Shown here in pieces: positions 1-7,161 of a stretch of DNA of 26,527 bases. Position 1 is the first letter of the stretch. Every line of letters starts with the position of its first letter. The stretch comes from an uncultured Oscillospiraceae bacterium (GTDB taxonomy: Bacteria > Bacillota_A > Clostridia > Oscillospirales > Oscillospiraceae), in contig CAAEDK010000020.1 in the NCBI GenBank assembly GCA_900754605.1, positions 1-26,527 of the forward strand. Direction: 5' to 3'. Below the pieces are notes generated by a model. That model was not told where the DNA came from, ran no database searches, and saw nothing but the letters and a program-made list of their open reading frames with translations. The translations under genes and the position numbers were made by a program.

Positions 1-1151
1 AGACTCTGGAGGGGACCTTCCAGACAATCGCCATGGGTCCCGTGGCGGCGCTGGAGATCATCAAACATCTGGGCACCAACGGCGGCGGCTTTTTCGGCGC
101 CAATTCCAGCACCCCCATGGAGAATCCCACCATCCTCTCCAACCTGATCGAACTCTATTCCATGATGCTGCTGCCCGGCGCCTGTGTCATCACCTTCGGA
201 AAGATGGCGGGTGATGGACGGCGGGCGCATCAGGAGAATAAGAAACCGGCGGATGCGCTGCCTGCCCGCCGGGAAGGGATCACCACCCGGTTGTTTGGAA
301 AAGAGGGACGCAGCATCTTCCTCGCCATGAGCATTCTGTTTACCGTGGGTCTGGGGCTTTGCTTCTGGGCCGAGTCCCAAGGTAATCCGGCATTGGCGGA
401 AGCCGGCCTCAGCCAGTCCATGGGCAGCATGGAGGGCAAGGAAGTCCGCTTCGGCGTTGCCCAATCCGCGCTGTTCACCACAGTGACGACCTCTTTCACC
501 ACCGGGACCGTCAACAATATGCACGACACCCTGACCCCGCTGGGCGGTCTGGTTCCCCTGCTGCACATGATGCTCAACTGCGTGTTTGGCGGCAAAGGTG
601 TGGGCCTGATGAACATGATCCTCTATGCCATTCTGGCCGTCTTTATCTGCGGACTGATGGTGGGCCGCACTCCCGAGTATCTGGGCAAAAAGATTGAGGG
701 TAAGGAGATGAAGTTCACAGCGCTCGGTATCATCATCCATCCCCTGCTGATTTTGGCCTTCTCTGCCCTTGCAGTGGCCACCTCTGCCGGACAGGCGGGG
801 ATCACTGCTCCCGGCTTCCACGGCCTGACACAGGTGCTGTATGAATACGCCTCCTCCGCCGCCAACAATGGTTCCGGCTTTGAGGGACTGGCAGACAATA
901 CGTACTTCTGGAACATCACCACCGGCATCGTCATGTTCCTGGGACGCTATCTGCCCATTGTGATCCAGTTGGCCATTGCAGGATCGCTGATGAAGAAAAA
1001 TTATGTCAATGAATCCGCCGGTACCCTGCAAACCAATACTGTCAGTTTCGCTGTGATTCTAGTCTTTGTCGTCTACATTTTTGCCGCGCTGACGTTCTTC
1101 CCGGCGCTGGCATTGGGTCCCATTGCGGAGCATCTGACGCTTTGGGGCTAA
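1..1151 (+). CDS. kdpA: KdpA, K+-binding subunit of Kdp ATPase (5' truncated by window)
   Basis: Integral membrane subunit of KdpFABC that binds K+ and passes it through a channel-like pore coupled to the KdpB ATPase. The reading frame is open from base 3, before the first in-frame ATG at 33, so the gene starts upstream of the window. About 383 of the roughly 560 usual residues are present. Three of the four selectivity-filter regions are visible: TNGGGFFGANSSTPMENP at the start, a TTGTVNNMHDTLTP segment, and NNGSGFEGLADNTYFWN. Long hydrophobic helices fill the rest, and the C-terminus has the typical FPALALGPIAEHL. It is followed 15 bp later by kdpB with its own AGGAGG site. Identity is very secure. 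Any kdpF or upstream regulatory RNA lies outside the window. Confidence 0.97.
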   Translation, partial: TLEGTFQTIAMGPVAALEIIKHLGTNGGGFFGANSSTPMENPTILSNLIELYSMMLLPGACVITFGKMAGDGRRAHQENKKPADALPARREGITTRLFGKEGRSIFLAMSILFTVGLGLCFWAESQGNPALAEAGLSQSMGSMEGKEVRFGVAQSALFTTVTTSFTTGTVNNMHDTLTPLGGLVPLLHMMLNCVFGGKGVGLMNMILYAILAVFICGLMVGRTPEYLGKKIEGKEMKFTALGIIIHPLLILAFSALAVATSAGQAGITAPGFHGLTQVLYEYASSAANNGSGFEGLADNTYFWNITTGIVMFLGRYLPIVIQLAIAGSLMKKNYVNESAGTLQTNTVSFAVILVFVVYIFAALTFFPALALGPIAEHLTLWG

Positions 1152-1166
1152 GGAGGCCTTTTCGAT

Positions 1167-3218
1167 ATGAGCAAGAAACAAAATAAAAAACTGCTGACAC
1201 CGGAGATCCTGAAGCAGGCGCTCCTTGGCGCAGTCAAAAAACTGGACCCCAGGTATATGATCAAAAATCCCGTCATGTTCGTGGTCGAAATTGGATTTTT
1301 CATCACATTGCTGTTGACCATCGTACCGGGGCTGTTCGGAGAAACGGACAGCAGCCTTCGTACTTACAACCTGATCGTCTCTGTCATTCTTCTGGTGACC
1401 GTGCTCTTTGCCAACTTCGCCGAATCCGTGGCGGAGGGCCGGGGCAAAGCGCAGGCCGCCAGTCTGAAAAAGACGCAGAAGGACACTGAGGCCCACCGTC
1501 TGGACGAAAACGGAGAGGAGACCATCGTCTCCTCCAGTGAGTTGAAGAAGGGCGATGTGGTGGTGGTGGCAGCCGGAGAGGTCATCCCCGGCGATGGTGA
1601 GGTCATCGAGGGCATCGCCAGCGTGGACGAATCCGCCATCACCGGCGAATCCGCTCCGGTGGTCCGGGAGAGCGGCGGCGACTTCTGTTCCGTCACCGGC
1701 GGCACTACGGTAGTATCCGACTGGCTGAAGATCCGCATTACCTCCGATCCCGGCAACAGCTTTCTGGACCGGATGATCGCGCTGGTGGAGGGCGCATCCC
1801 GAAAAAAGACCCCCAATGAGATCGCACTGAACACACTGTTGGTCTCTCTGACCATCATTTTTCTCATTGTGATCGTCACCTTATACCCCATCGGCCAATA
1901 CTGCGGGGTCCAGCTGCCGCTGTCCACGCTGATTGCCCTGATGGTCTGTCTGATCCCCACCACCATCGGCGGCCTGCTGTCCGCCATCGGCATCGCCGGC
2001 ATGGACCGGGTCACCCGGTTCAATGTGATCGCTATGTCCGGCAAAGCGGTGGAAGCCTGCGGCGATGTGGACACCATGATCCTGGATAAGACCGGCACCA
2101 TCACCTTCGGGAACCGGTTGGCGGCGGACTTCCTGCCGGTAGAAGGGGTTGACCGTAAGGAACTGCTCCGCTGCGCCGCTCTGACCAGTCTCCACGATGA
2201 CACGCCGGAAGGCAAGTCTACTCTGGAACTGGCCCGGCGCATGGGGGATGACAGTCAGGAGATCCCCGGCTCCGCATTTATTGAATTTACAGCACAGACC
2301 CGCATGAGCGGCGTGGACCTGCCGGATGGCAAACAGGTCCGCAAGGGCGCGTCGGACGCTATTGAGCAGTATGCCAAGGCGCAGGGCGGCGGTATCCCCT
2401 CTGATCTTCACACCATTGTGGAACAGGTTTCCTCCTTGGGCGGCACGCCTTTGGTAGTATGTGAGAACGACAAGATCCTTGGTGTCATTTACCTAAAAGA
2501 TACCGTAAAGCCCGGCATGGCAGAGCGTTTTGAGCGCCTGCGGGCCATCGGCATCAAAACCATCATGTGCACCGGCGATAACCCTCTCACCGCCGCCACT
2601 ATTGCAAAGGAGGCCGGCGTGGACGGCTTTATCGCCGAGTGCAAGCCGGAGGATAAAATCAGCGTGATCAAGAAAGAGCAGGCTGAGGGCAAGATCGTGG
2701 CCATGACCGGCGACGGCACCAACGACGCCCCTGCGCTGGCTCAGGCCAATGTGGGCCTTGCCATGAACTCCGGCACCACCGCGGCCAAAGAAGCTGCCAA
2801 TATGGTAGATCTGGACAGCGACCCGACCAAGATCCTGGAAGTGGTGGAGATCGGCAAGCAGCTGCTCATTACCAGAGGCAGCCTGACCACCTTCTCCATT
2901 GCCAACGACATCGCCAAATATTTTGCCATCATTCCGGCCATGTTCATGGCGGCGATCCCCCAGCTTGGGGTGCTGAACATCATGGGGCTTGCTACCCAGA
3001 ACAGCGCCATCCTCTCGGCTCTGATTTTCAACGCCATCATCATCCCCTGTCTGATCCCGCTGGCCATGAAGGGCGTCAAATACCGTCCCATGTCCTCCGG
3101 CAAACTGCTCGGACGGAATATGTTGATCTACGGCCTGGGCGGCGTCATCGCTCCCTTTGTTGGGATCAAGCTCATTGATCTGCTTATCGCTCCCATTTTG
3201 GCATTACTGGGTATCTAA
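1167..3218 (+). CDS. kdpB: KdpB, catalytic P-type ATPase subunit of Kdp
   Basis: ATP-hydrolysing subunit of the high-affinity K+ pump. The 683-residue length matches the family. The phosphorylated aspartate lies in DKTGTIT at residue 307, the same position as in E. coli KdpB. The actuator TGES motif is at 159-162; its serine corresponds to the residue whose phosphorylation shuts off the E. coli pump at high K+. The hinge motif [10 protein letters not shown] is near residue 515. Membrane helices lie near residues 35-85, 215-275 and 575-680. AAGGAGG precedes the ATG, and kdpC begins 14 bp downstream, so kdpABC form one operon. Nothing appears damaged. Confidence 0.98.
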   Translation: MSKKQNKKLLTPEILKQALLGAVKKLDPRYMIKNPVMFVVEIGFFITLLLTIVPGLFGETDSSLRTYNLIVSVILLVTVLFANFAESVAEGRGKAQAASLKKTQKDTEAHRLDENGEETIVSSSELKKGDVVVVAAGEVIPGDGEVIEGIASVDESAITGESAPVVRESGGDFCSVTGGTTVVSDWLKIRITSDPGNSFLDRMIALVEGASRKKTPNEIALNTLLVSLTIIFLIVIVTLYPIGQYCGVQLPLSTLIALMVCLIPTTIGGLLSAIGIAGMDRVTRFNVIAMSGKAVEACGDVDTMILDKTGTITFGNRLAADFLPVEGVDRKELLRCAALTSLHDDTPEGKSTLELARRMGDDSQEIPGSAFIEFTAQTRMSGVDLPDGKQVRKGASDAIEQYAKAQGGGIPSDLHTIVEQVSSLGGTPLVVCENDKILGVIYLKDTVKPGMAERFERLRAIGIKTIMCTGDNPLTAATIAKEAGVDGFIAECKPEDKISVIKKEQAEGKIVAMTGDGTNDAPALAQANVGLAMNSGTTAAKEAANMVDLDSDPTKILEVVEIGKQLLITRGSLTTFSIANDIAKYFAIIPAMFMAAIPQLGVLNIMGLATQNSAILSALIFNAIIIPCLIPLAMKGVKYRPMSSGKLLGRNMLIYGLGGVIAPFVGIKLIDLLIAPILALLGI

Positions 3219-3232
3219 GGAGGTCCCTAACG

Positions 3233-3907
3233 ATGAATGAAACATCCAATCATACGGCGTTCTTTCACGGACTGCGTCAGGCGTTTGGTGTGACCTTGGT
3301 TCTGCTGCTTCTCTGCGGTCTTGTCTTCCCCGTCCTGCTCACCGGTATTTCCACAGTGGTGTTCCCGGAGCAGGCCGGAGGCAGTCTGGTCTATACCGGC
3401 AATCAGGCTGTCGGCGCGAAATACATCGGGCAGGAGTTTACAGCGCCCTATTTTATGAAAGGCCGTCCCTCCGCCTATCACTACAATACCTATTATGAGG
3501 ACGCACAGGGAAAGCAGTATTACAGCGACGGCAGTCCCTTCGCCGGGGTAGCCTCCGGCTCCAATAACTATGCGCCATCTGATCCTGCATTGATCCAGCG
3601 GGTAAATGCAGACATTGAAGCGTTTCTTGCCGCAAACCCAGACATCAAGCGGGAGGACATCCCCACCGACATGGTGACGGCCTCTGGCTCCGGACTGGAC
3701 CCCCACATTTCTCCCGCTTCTGCACAAATCCAGATCCCGGCCATTGCGGGGGCCTCTGGCCTGAGTGAAGAAACCCTGAAACAAATCGTGGAAGACAACA
3801 CGCAGGGGAAACTTCTGGGGATCTTCGGTGAAGAGACGGTCAATGTTCTCGGCGTCAATCTGGATATTGCCGAGGCAATGGGTTTGAGGGCATCAGAAGA
3901 CAACTGA
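3233..3907 (+). CDS. kdpC: KdpC, stabilising subunit of Kdp ATPase
   Basis: Single-span membrane subunit that holds KdpA and KdpB together and raises ATP affinity. The N-terminal hydrophobic segment covers about residues 17-41. Family blocks follow: PYFMKGRPSAYHYN, SGSNNYAPSDPAL and SGSGLDPHISPASAQIQIP. At 224 residues it is somewhat longer than E. coli KdpC (about 190), mainly through a longer insertion around residues 85-105. The start is set by AAGGAGG eight bases before the ATG. It is the last gene of the kdpABC unit, and a hairpin terminator follows about 35 bp after the stop. Confidence 0.96.
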   Translation: MNETSNHTAFFHGLRQAFGVTLVLLLLCGLVFPVLLTGISTVVFPEQAGGSLVYTGNQAVGAKYIGQEFTAPYFMKGRPSAYHYNTYYEDAQGKQYYSDGSPFAGVASGSNNYAPSDPALIQRVNADIEAFLAANPDIKREDIPTDMVTASGSGLDPHISPASAQIQIPAIAGASGLSEETLKQIVEDNTQGKLLGIFGEETVNVLGVNLDIAEAMGLRASEDN

Positions 3908-3942
3908 TTTTTCTATCATTCTTTTTCACAGATGTTACCTGT

Positions 3943-3990
3943 GAAATGGCCGAGACCAGTGTCCTCACCGGTCCCGGCCATTTCCTTTTC
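3943..3990 (+). terminator. Rho-independent-like terminator after kdpC
   Basis: GAAATGGCC at 3943 pairs with GGCCATTTC ending at 3984. The inner GACC/GGTC also pairs, and the hairpin is followed by CTTTTC. The stem sits 35 bp after the kdpC stop and would separate kdpABC from the downstream genes. Confidence 0.75.
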
Positions 3991-4229
3991 AATGTTGAAA
4001 AGCGTACTGCAAAAATAGATTGCGATTATTTGAGATGAGTAGCATTATACCAGCTTTCATGACAGAGCAGACTGGTTACAGCACCTATCATTTTGCTTCT
4101 GCGTTTTCAAGACATCGCACTAACTTGAGCTAACCCAAAAACTAATTTAACCTTAACTCCATTCCCGTTATCTTTGTCCCGATTTTAGCTTCTGTACGTT
4201 ATCATAGGTGCCGTAAGGAGGGATCATAT
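3991..4229. other. Intergenic region before small membrane gene
   Basis: The AT-richer spacer after the kdpC terminator holds no open frame that looks real. A weak promoter-like pair (TTGCGA at 4020-4025 and ATTATA at 4044-4049, 18 bp apart) is the only candidate for starting transcription of the small ORF at 4230 and perhaps of ktrB. I see no recognisable ydaO-type c-di-AMP riboswitch here by eye. Its function is open. Confidence 0.3.
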
Positions 4230-4424
4230 ATGTTCACACTCTTAAAGCGGCTCTCTCGCTTTGAAATCCGGGCAGACGCTAAGATCGAACGATTTTTGTT
4301 TCATCACCATTTCTTGGGCTTCTTAATAATCTTTATCGGGCTTCCTTTAATTACCCTGATTGCAGTCTGTCTGTTTACCGCTGCCGTTGCATTTCCCATC
4401 GGATTCTTTTTTAACTTGATCTGA
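4230..4424 (+). CDS. Small membrane protein of unknown function, 64 aa
   Basis: I do not recognise this gene. It has a strong AAGGAGGGA site seven bases before the ATG, so it is probably translated. The protein has a basic/acidic amphipathic N-terminus (about residues 1-25, MFTLLKRLSRFEIRADAKIE) followed by 35 almost uninterrupted hydrophobic residues, long enough for one long or two short membrane spans, with almost nothing after them. It sits between the Kdp and Ktr genes, co-directional with both, 156 bp before ktrB. By position it could be a small accessory or regulatory subunit for K+ transport, like KdpF or another single-span transporter peptide. That is inference from location only; it has no KdpF sequence signature that I can see. 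Confidence 0.7.
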   Translation: MFTLLKRLSRFEIRADAKIERFLFHHHFLGFLIIFIGLPLITLIAVCLFTAAVAFPIGFFFNLI

Positions 4425-4509
4425 TAAAATACATTGTTTTATCCCCACCTCTCCCAGTCGAAAAAGCGTCCGCCTTAATGCCATCTTAATATACTCACTA
4501 ATTTGTTAA

Positions 4510-4544
4510 TACACCCTTTAGAAAGAATGTGGATAATGGGTGTA
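4510..4544. promoter_or_regulatory. Inverted repeat upstream of ktrB
   Basis: TACACCC (4510-4516) and GGGTGTA (4538-4544) are perfect 7-bp arms around a 21-bp AT-rich centre that includes a GATAAT. It lies 37 bp before the ktrB start. It could be an operator or a leader hairpin. It is not followed by a T run, so it is not a terminator. Support is weak. Confidence 0.25.
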
Positions 4545-4580
4545 AAGAAACGATAAAGGCATATTAAAAGGTGGAAGCTT

Positions 4581-5915
4581 ATGCGGCAGTTTTTCCAAAA
4601 GAACAATAAGTCCCCGTTTCGGATCATCATTGTCGGGTTTTCACTGGTCATTTTTATGGGAAGCCTGTTGCTGATGCTCCCCATCTCTTCTCAACAAGGC
4701 GTCCGTACTCCATTTCTGGATGCGCTGTTTACATCGACTTCAGCTGTCTGCGTAACGGGGCTGGTACTGCATGATACCGCTACTTATTGGTCCAATTTTG
4801 GGCAGTTTGTAATCATCCTGCTGATCCAGATCGGCGGTCTTGGCGTTGTCACAGTAGGCGGCGCTTTTGCCATTCTGTCAGGCAGAAGGATCGGTCTTAT
4901 GCAGCGCAGCACCATGCAGGAGGCCATCGCAGCGCCAAAGGTCGGCGGGATCGTACGGCTGACCGTGTTTATTCTAAAATCTGCCTTGATCATTGAACTC
5001 ATCGGGGCTGCCTTCCTCTTCCCTGTATTCAGCAAGGAATTTGGGCTCGTACAAGGCGCATGGTACGCCCTGTTCCACTCTATTTCCGCATTCTGCAACG
5101 CGGGCTTCGATCTGATGGGTGTAAAGACCCCATTTTCATCCCTGACAGACTATGCGGGGCATCCTGTGGTCCCCATCGTGATCGCACTGCTCATCATCGT
5201 CGGCGGCATCGGCTTTTTGACCTGGGAGGACATCCGCACCAACCGGCTGCACTTCCAAAAATACCGAATGCAGAGCAAGGTGATCCTGACGGTGACCGGC
5301 GCTCTCATCGTGCTCCCCGCAGTCTACTTTTTCTTCTTTGAGTTTTCTCAGGAGCCGATTGGAAAGCGGTTCCTGCTCTCTATTTTTCAATCGGTCACAC
5401 CCAGAACTGCCGGCTTCAATACAGCGGATCTCACCGCCATGAGCGAAACCGGACAATCCCTGATCACTATTTTAATGCTGATCGGTGGCTCGCCCGGTTC
5501 CACCGCAGGCGGAATGAAGACAACAACTCTGGCTGTGATGCTGGCCAGTGCTTTTGCCGTGTTCCGGCGCAGGTCAGACCCTCACTTCTTCAACCGGCGG
5601 ATCTCCAGCGAAACCGTCTCGCAGGCCGCTACGATCATGATGATGTATCTGGTTCTGTTTTTGACCGGCGGCCTGGTCATCAGCCGGATCGAAGGACTAC
5701 CTGCCCTGACTTGCTTATTTGAAACAGCATCCGCCATTGGAACAGTTGGCCTTTCTTTGGGCATCACGCCGCAATTAAGCTGCATCTCTCATCTTATTCT
5801 GATCGCACTGATGTTCTTTGGACGAGTTGGCGGTCTTACATTGATTTTTGCCGCACTTTCCAACACCTTAGGCACAACTGCCCGTCTGCCTCAGGAACGG
5901 ATCACCGTAGGATAA
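4581..5915 (+). CDS. ktrB: KtrB/TrkH-family K+ transporter subunit
   Basis: Channel-like K+ uptake membrane protein of the Trk/Ktr superfamily, built of four M1-P-M2 repeats. All four pore loops are visible with their filter glycines: SAVCVTGL (G60), SISAFCNAGF (G175), SVTPRTAGFNT (G279) and SAIGTVGLSLG (G390). A glycine/serine/threonine-rich segment at 302-316 (GGSPGSTAGGMKTTT) matches the KtrB gating loop in the third repeat. The length of 444 residues fits KtrB rather than the longer proteobacterial TrkH. AAAAGGTGG precedes the ATG. ktrA follows after 27 bp, so the channel and its regulator are encoded together. Whether it co-transports Na+ or H+ cannot be read from the sequence. Confidence 0.95.
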   Translation: MRQFFQKNNKSPFRIIIVGFSLVIFMGSLLLMLPISSQQGVRTPFLDALFTSTSAVCVTGLVLHDTATYWSNFGQFVIILLIQIGGLGVVTVGGAFAILSGRRIGLMQRSTMQEAIAAPKVGGIVRLTVFILKSALIIELIGAAFLFPVFSKEFGLVQGAWYALFHSISAFCNAGFDLMGVKTPFSSLTDYAGHPVVPIVIALLIIVGGIGFLTWEDIRTNRLHFQKYRMQSKVILTVTGALIVLPAVYFFFFEFSQEPIGKRFLLSIFQSVTPRTAGFNTADLTAMSETGQSLITILMLIGGSPGSTAGGMKTTTLAVMLASAFAVFRRRSDPHFFNRRISSETVSQAATIMMMYLVLFLTGGLVISRIEGLPALTCLFETASAIGTVGLSLGITPQLSCISHLILIALMFFGRVGGLTLIFAALSNTLGTTARLPQERITVG

Positions 5916-5942
5916 ACCCATCATTATGAGTGGAGGATTTTT

Positions 5943-6593
5943 ATGAAAACGATTCTTTTGATCGGCTTGGGCCGTTTTGGCCGCCATATCGCCATGAAGC
6001 TGAACGAGTTGAACCACCAGGTCATGGCTGTAGACAAAAACGAAGAGCGGGTCAATGCTGTCCTGCCCTTCGTAACCAACGCACAGATCGGAGATAGCAC
6101 CAGTGAGGACTTTCTTGCTGACCTTGGTGTACGGAATTTCGATGTGTGTATCGTTGCCATCGGGGACAATTTTCAAAGTTCTCTGGAAACTGCTTCTCTG
6201 CTGAAAGAACTGGGGGCAAAAAAGGTGGTCGCCCGTGCTGCTCGGGATGTACAGGCCAAATTTCTGCTTCGTAATGGCGCCGATGAGGTGGTATACCCAG
6301 AGAAACAGATGGCTTTCTGGACGGCCATCCGATATAGCTCCGATCACATTTTCGATTATATCGCTCTGGGAGATGACCATGCGATCTTCGAGGTAGAGGT
6401 CCCGGACAACTGGGTCGGAAAAACCATCGGGCAGTTGGATGTCCGAAAGCGGTTCCATGTCAATATCATGGCGATCAAACAGAATGGGAAATTTTCCATG
6501 ACTGTCATCGAACCTGACACCTGCCTGCCCGCCCACAGCACCACCCTTGTCATGGGGACGCAGCGGGATATCCAAAAGTGTTTCCATATATAA
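5943..6593 (+). CDS. ktrA: KtrA/TrkA-family RCK regulatory subunit
   Basis: Cytoplasmic ring-forming regulator of the Ktr channel. The N-terminal Rossmann RCK domain starts with GLGRFG (residues 8-13) and has the nucleotide-binding aspartate at the end of beta-2 (AVDKNEE, D31), so ATP/ADP or NAD(H) binding is expected. The C-terminal TrkA-C (RCK-C) domain covers about residues 134-214; in Firmicute KtrA proteins this domain binds c-di-AMP. The length of 216 residues is normal. GTGGAGG lies before the ATG, and the gene is 27 bp after ktrB. The next ORF starts 39 bp downstream with its own strong site, so at least three genes are probably co-transcribed. Confidence 0.95.
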   Translation: MKTILLIGLGRFGRHIAMKLNELNHQVMAVDKNEERVNAVLPFVTNAQIGDSTSEDFLADLGVRNFDVCIVAIGDNFQSSLETASLLKELGAKKVVARAARDVQAKFLLRNGADEVVYPEKQMAFWTAIRYSSDHIFDYIALGDDHAIFEVEVPDNWVGKTIGQLDVRKRFHVNIMAIKQNGKFSMTVIEPDTCLPAHSTTLVMGTQRDIQKCFHI

Positions 6594-6632
6594 GAAACAG
6601 CCGATTCTTTACTGTATACGGGAGGGATCAGG

Positions 6633-7118
6633 ATGGAAGCCTTTGTACTGCTGGGCGGCTTTGCCGCAGTTGCCGTGTTTGGGTATTTCCTTATGTCAAA
6701 ACTGGATAACTGGCTGTCAACACTGCAAAATAGTGAGAATGACCCAGATGTGATCTCCGAGATAAGAATCGGCACCTCCCAATTGGATTCTGTTCCTAGC
6801 GTTTCTGCCATCTTAAAAGAACTTAGCTGCCAATATCCTGAACTTCATAGTTCCTTAGTCCTTGGGCAAGAGCAGGAACTCACCCATGCCCTTGCCCGTG
6901 GTTCCGTTGATCTCGTAATCGTGTCTGTTCACACTACCATGTCTCTTGCGCGGGGGCAGAATATCACCTTGCCTACGCAGCCTGTTGATATTGTAGATGG
7001 TACAGTGGAACTAAGAATGCTGGAGCAAGACTCGACACGTCAACAGATCTTATGGAAGAACGATGAATCCCGTCCATATATGCTGGAATTGATCCATCGG
7101 CTCTGTGGGCAGCAGTGA
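6633..7118 (+). CDS. Membrane-anchored protein with a LysR-effector-lobe-like domain, function unknown
   Basis: This 161-residue protein does not match a family I can name. Residues 3-21 form one hydrophobic span (FVLLGGFAAVAVFGYFLMS). After an acidic linker, residues 48-110 read like the first lobe of a LysR substrate-binding domain: an EIRIGTS strand, then YPELHSSLVLGQ, then ELTHALARGSVDLVIVS. The family pattern is (L/I)RIG, YP-x-(L/V) and an L-x-x-G-x-(V/L)DL-x-I motif. No helix-turn-helix and no full second lobe are present; the last 50 residues could form a short remnant. GGGAGGGA precedes the ATG. It sits between ktrA and kdpD, so a role in sensing a ligand for K+ transport is inferred from position alone. 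Confidence 0.8.
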   Translation: MEAFVLLGGFAAVAVFGYFLMSKLDNWLSTLQNSENDPDVISEIRIGTSQLDSVPSVSAILKELSCQYPELHSSLVLGQEQELTHALARGSVDLVIVSVHTTMSLARGQNITLPTQPVDIVDGTVELRMLEQDSTRQQILWKNDESRPYMLELIHRLCGQQ

Positions 7119-7126
7119 TGAGAATA

Positions 7127-7135
7127 TGCTATAAT
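7127..7135 (+). promoter_or_regulatory. Extended -10 promoter for kdpDE
   Basis: TGCTATAAT gives a perfect -10 hexamer (7130-7135) with an extended TG motif, 27 bp before the kdpD ATG. No good -35 hexamer is seen at the expected place (around 7107-7112, inside the preceding gene), as is usual for extended -10 promoters. It would give kdpDE a basal promoter separate from the Ktr genes. Confidence 0.55.
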
Positions 7136-7161
7136 AGGATCACCTGAAGGGAGGGAGTTGC

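Noticed and set aside
1364..2242. 292-codon open frame on the minus strand
   Set aside because: It is antisense to kdpB, whose catalytic motifs are intact. The product is Ser/Arg/Thr-rich, as expected for a shadow frame in GC-rich DNA.
4423..4443. GATAAAA/TTTTATC hairpin at the stop of the small ORF
   Set aside because: The stem is only seven A/T-rich pairs and would be too weak to terminate transcription.
5868..6587. 239-codon open frame on the minus strand
   Set aside because: It is antisense to almost the whole of ktrA, which is clearly real by its RCK motifs and operon spacing.
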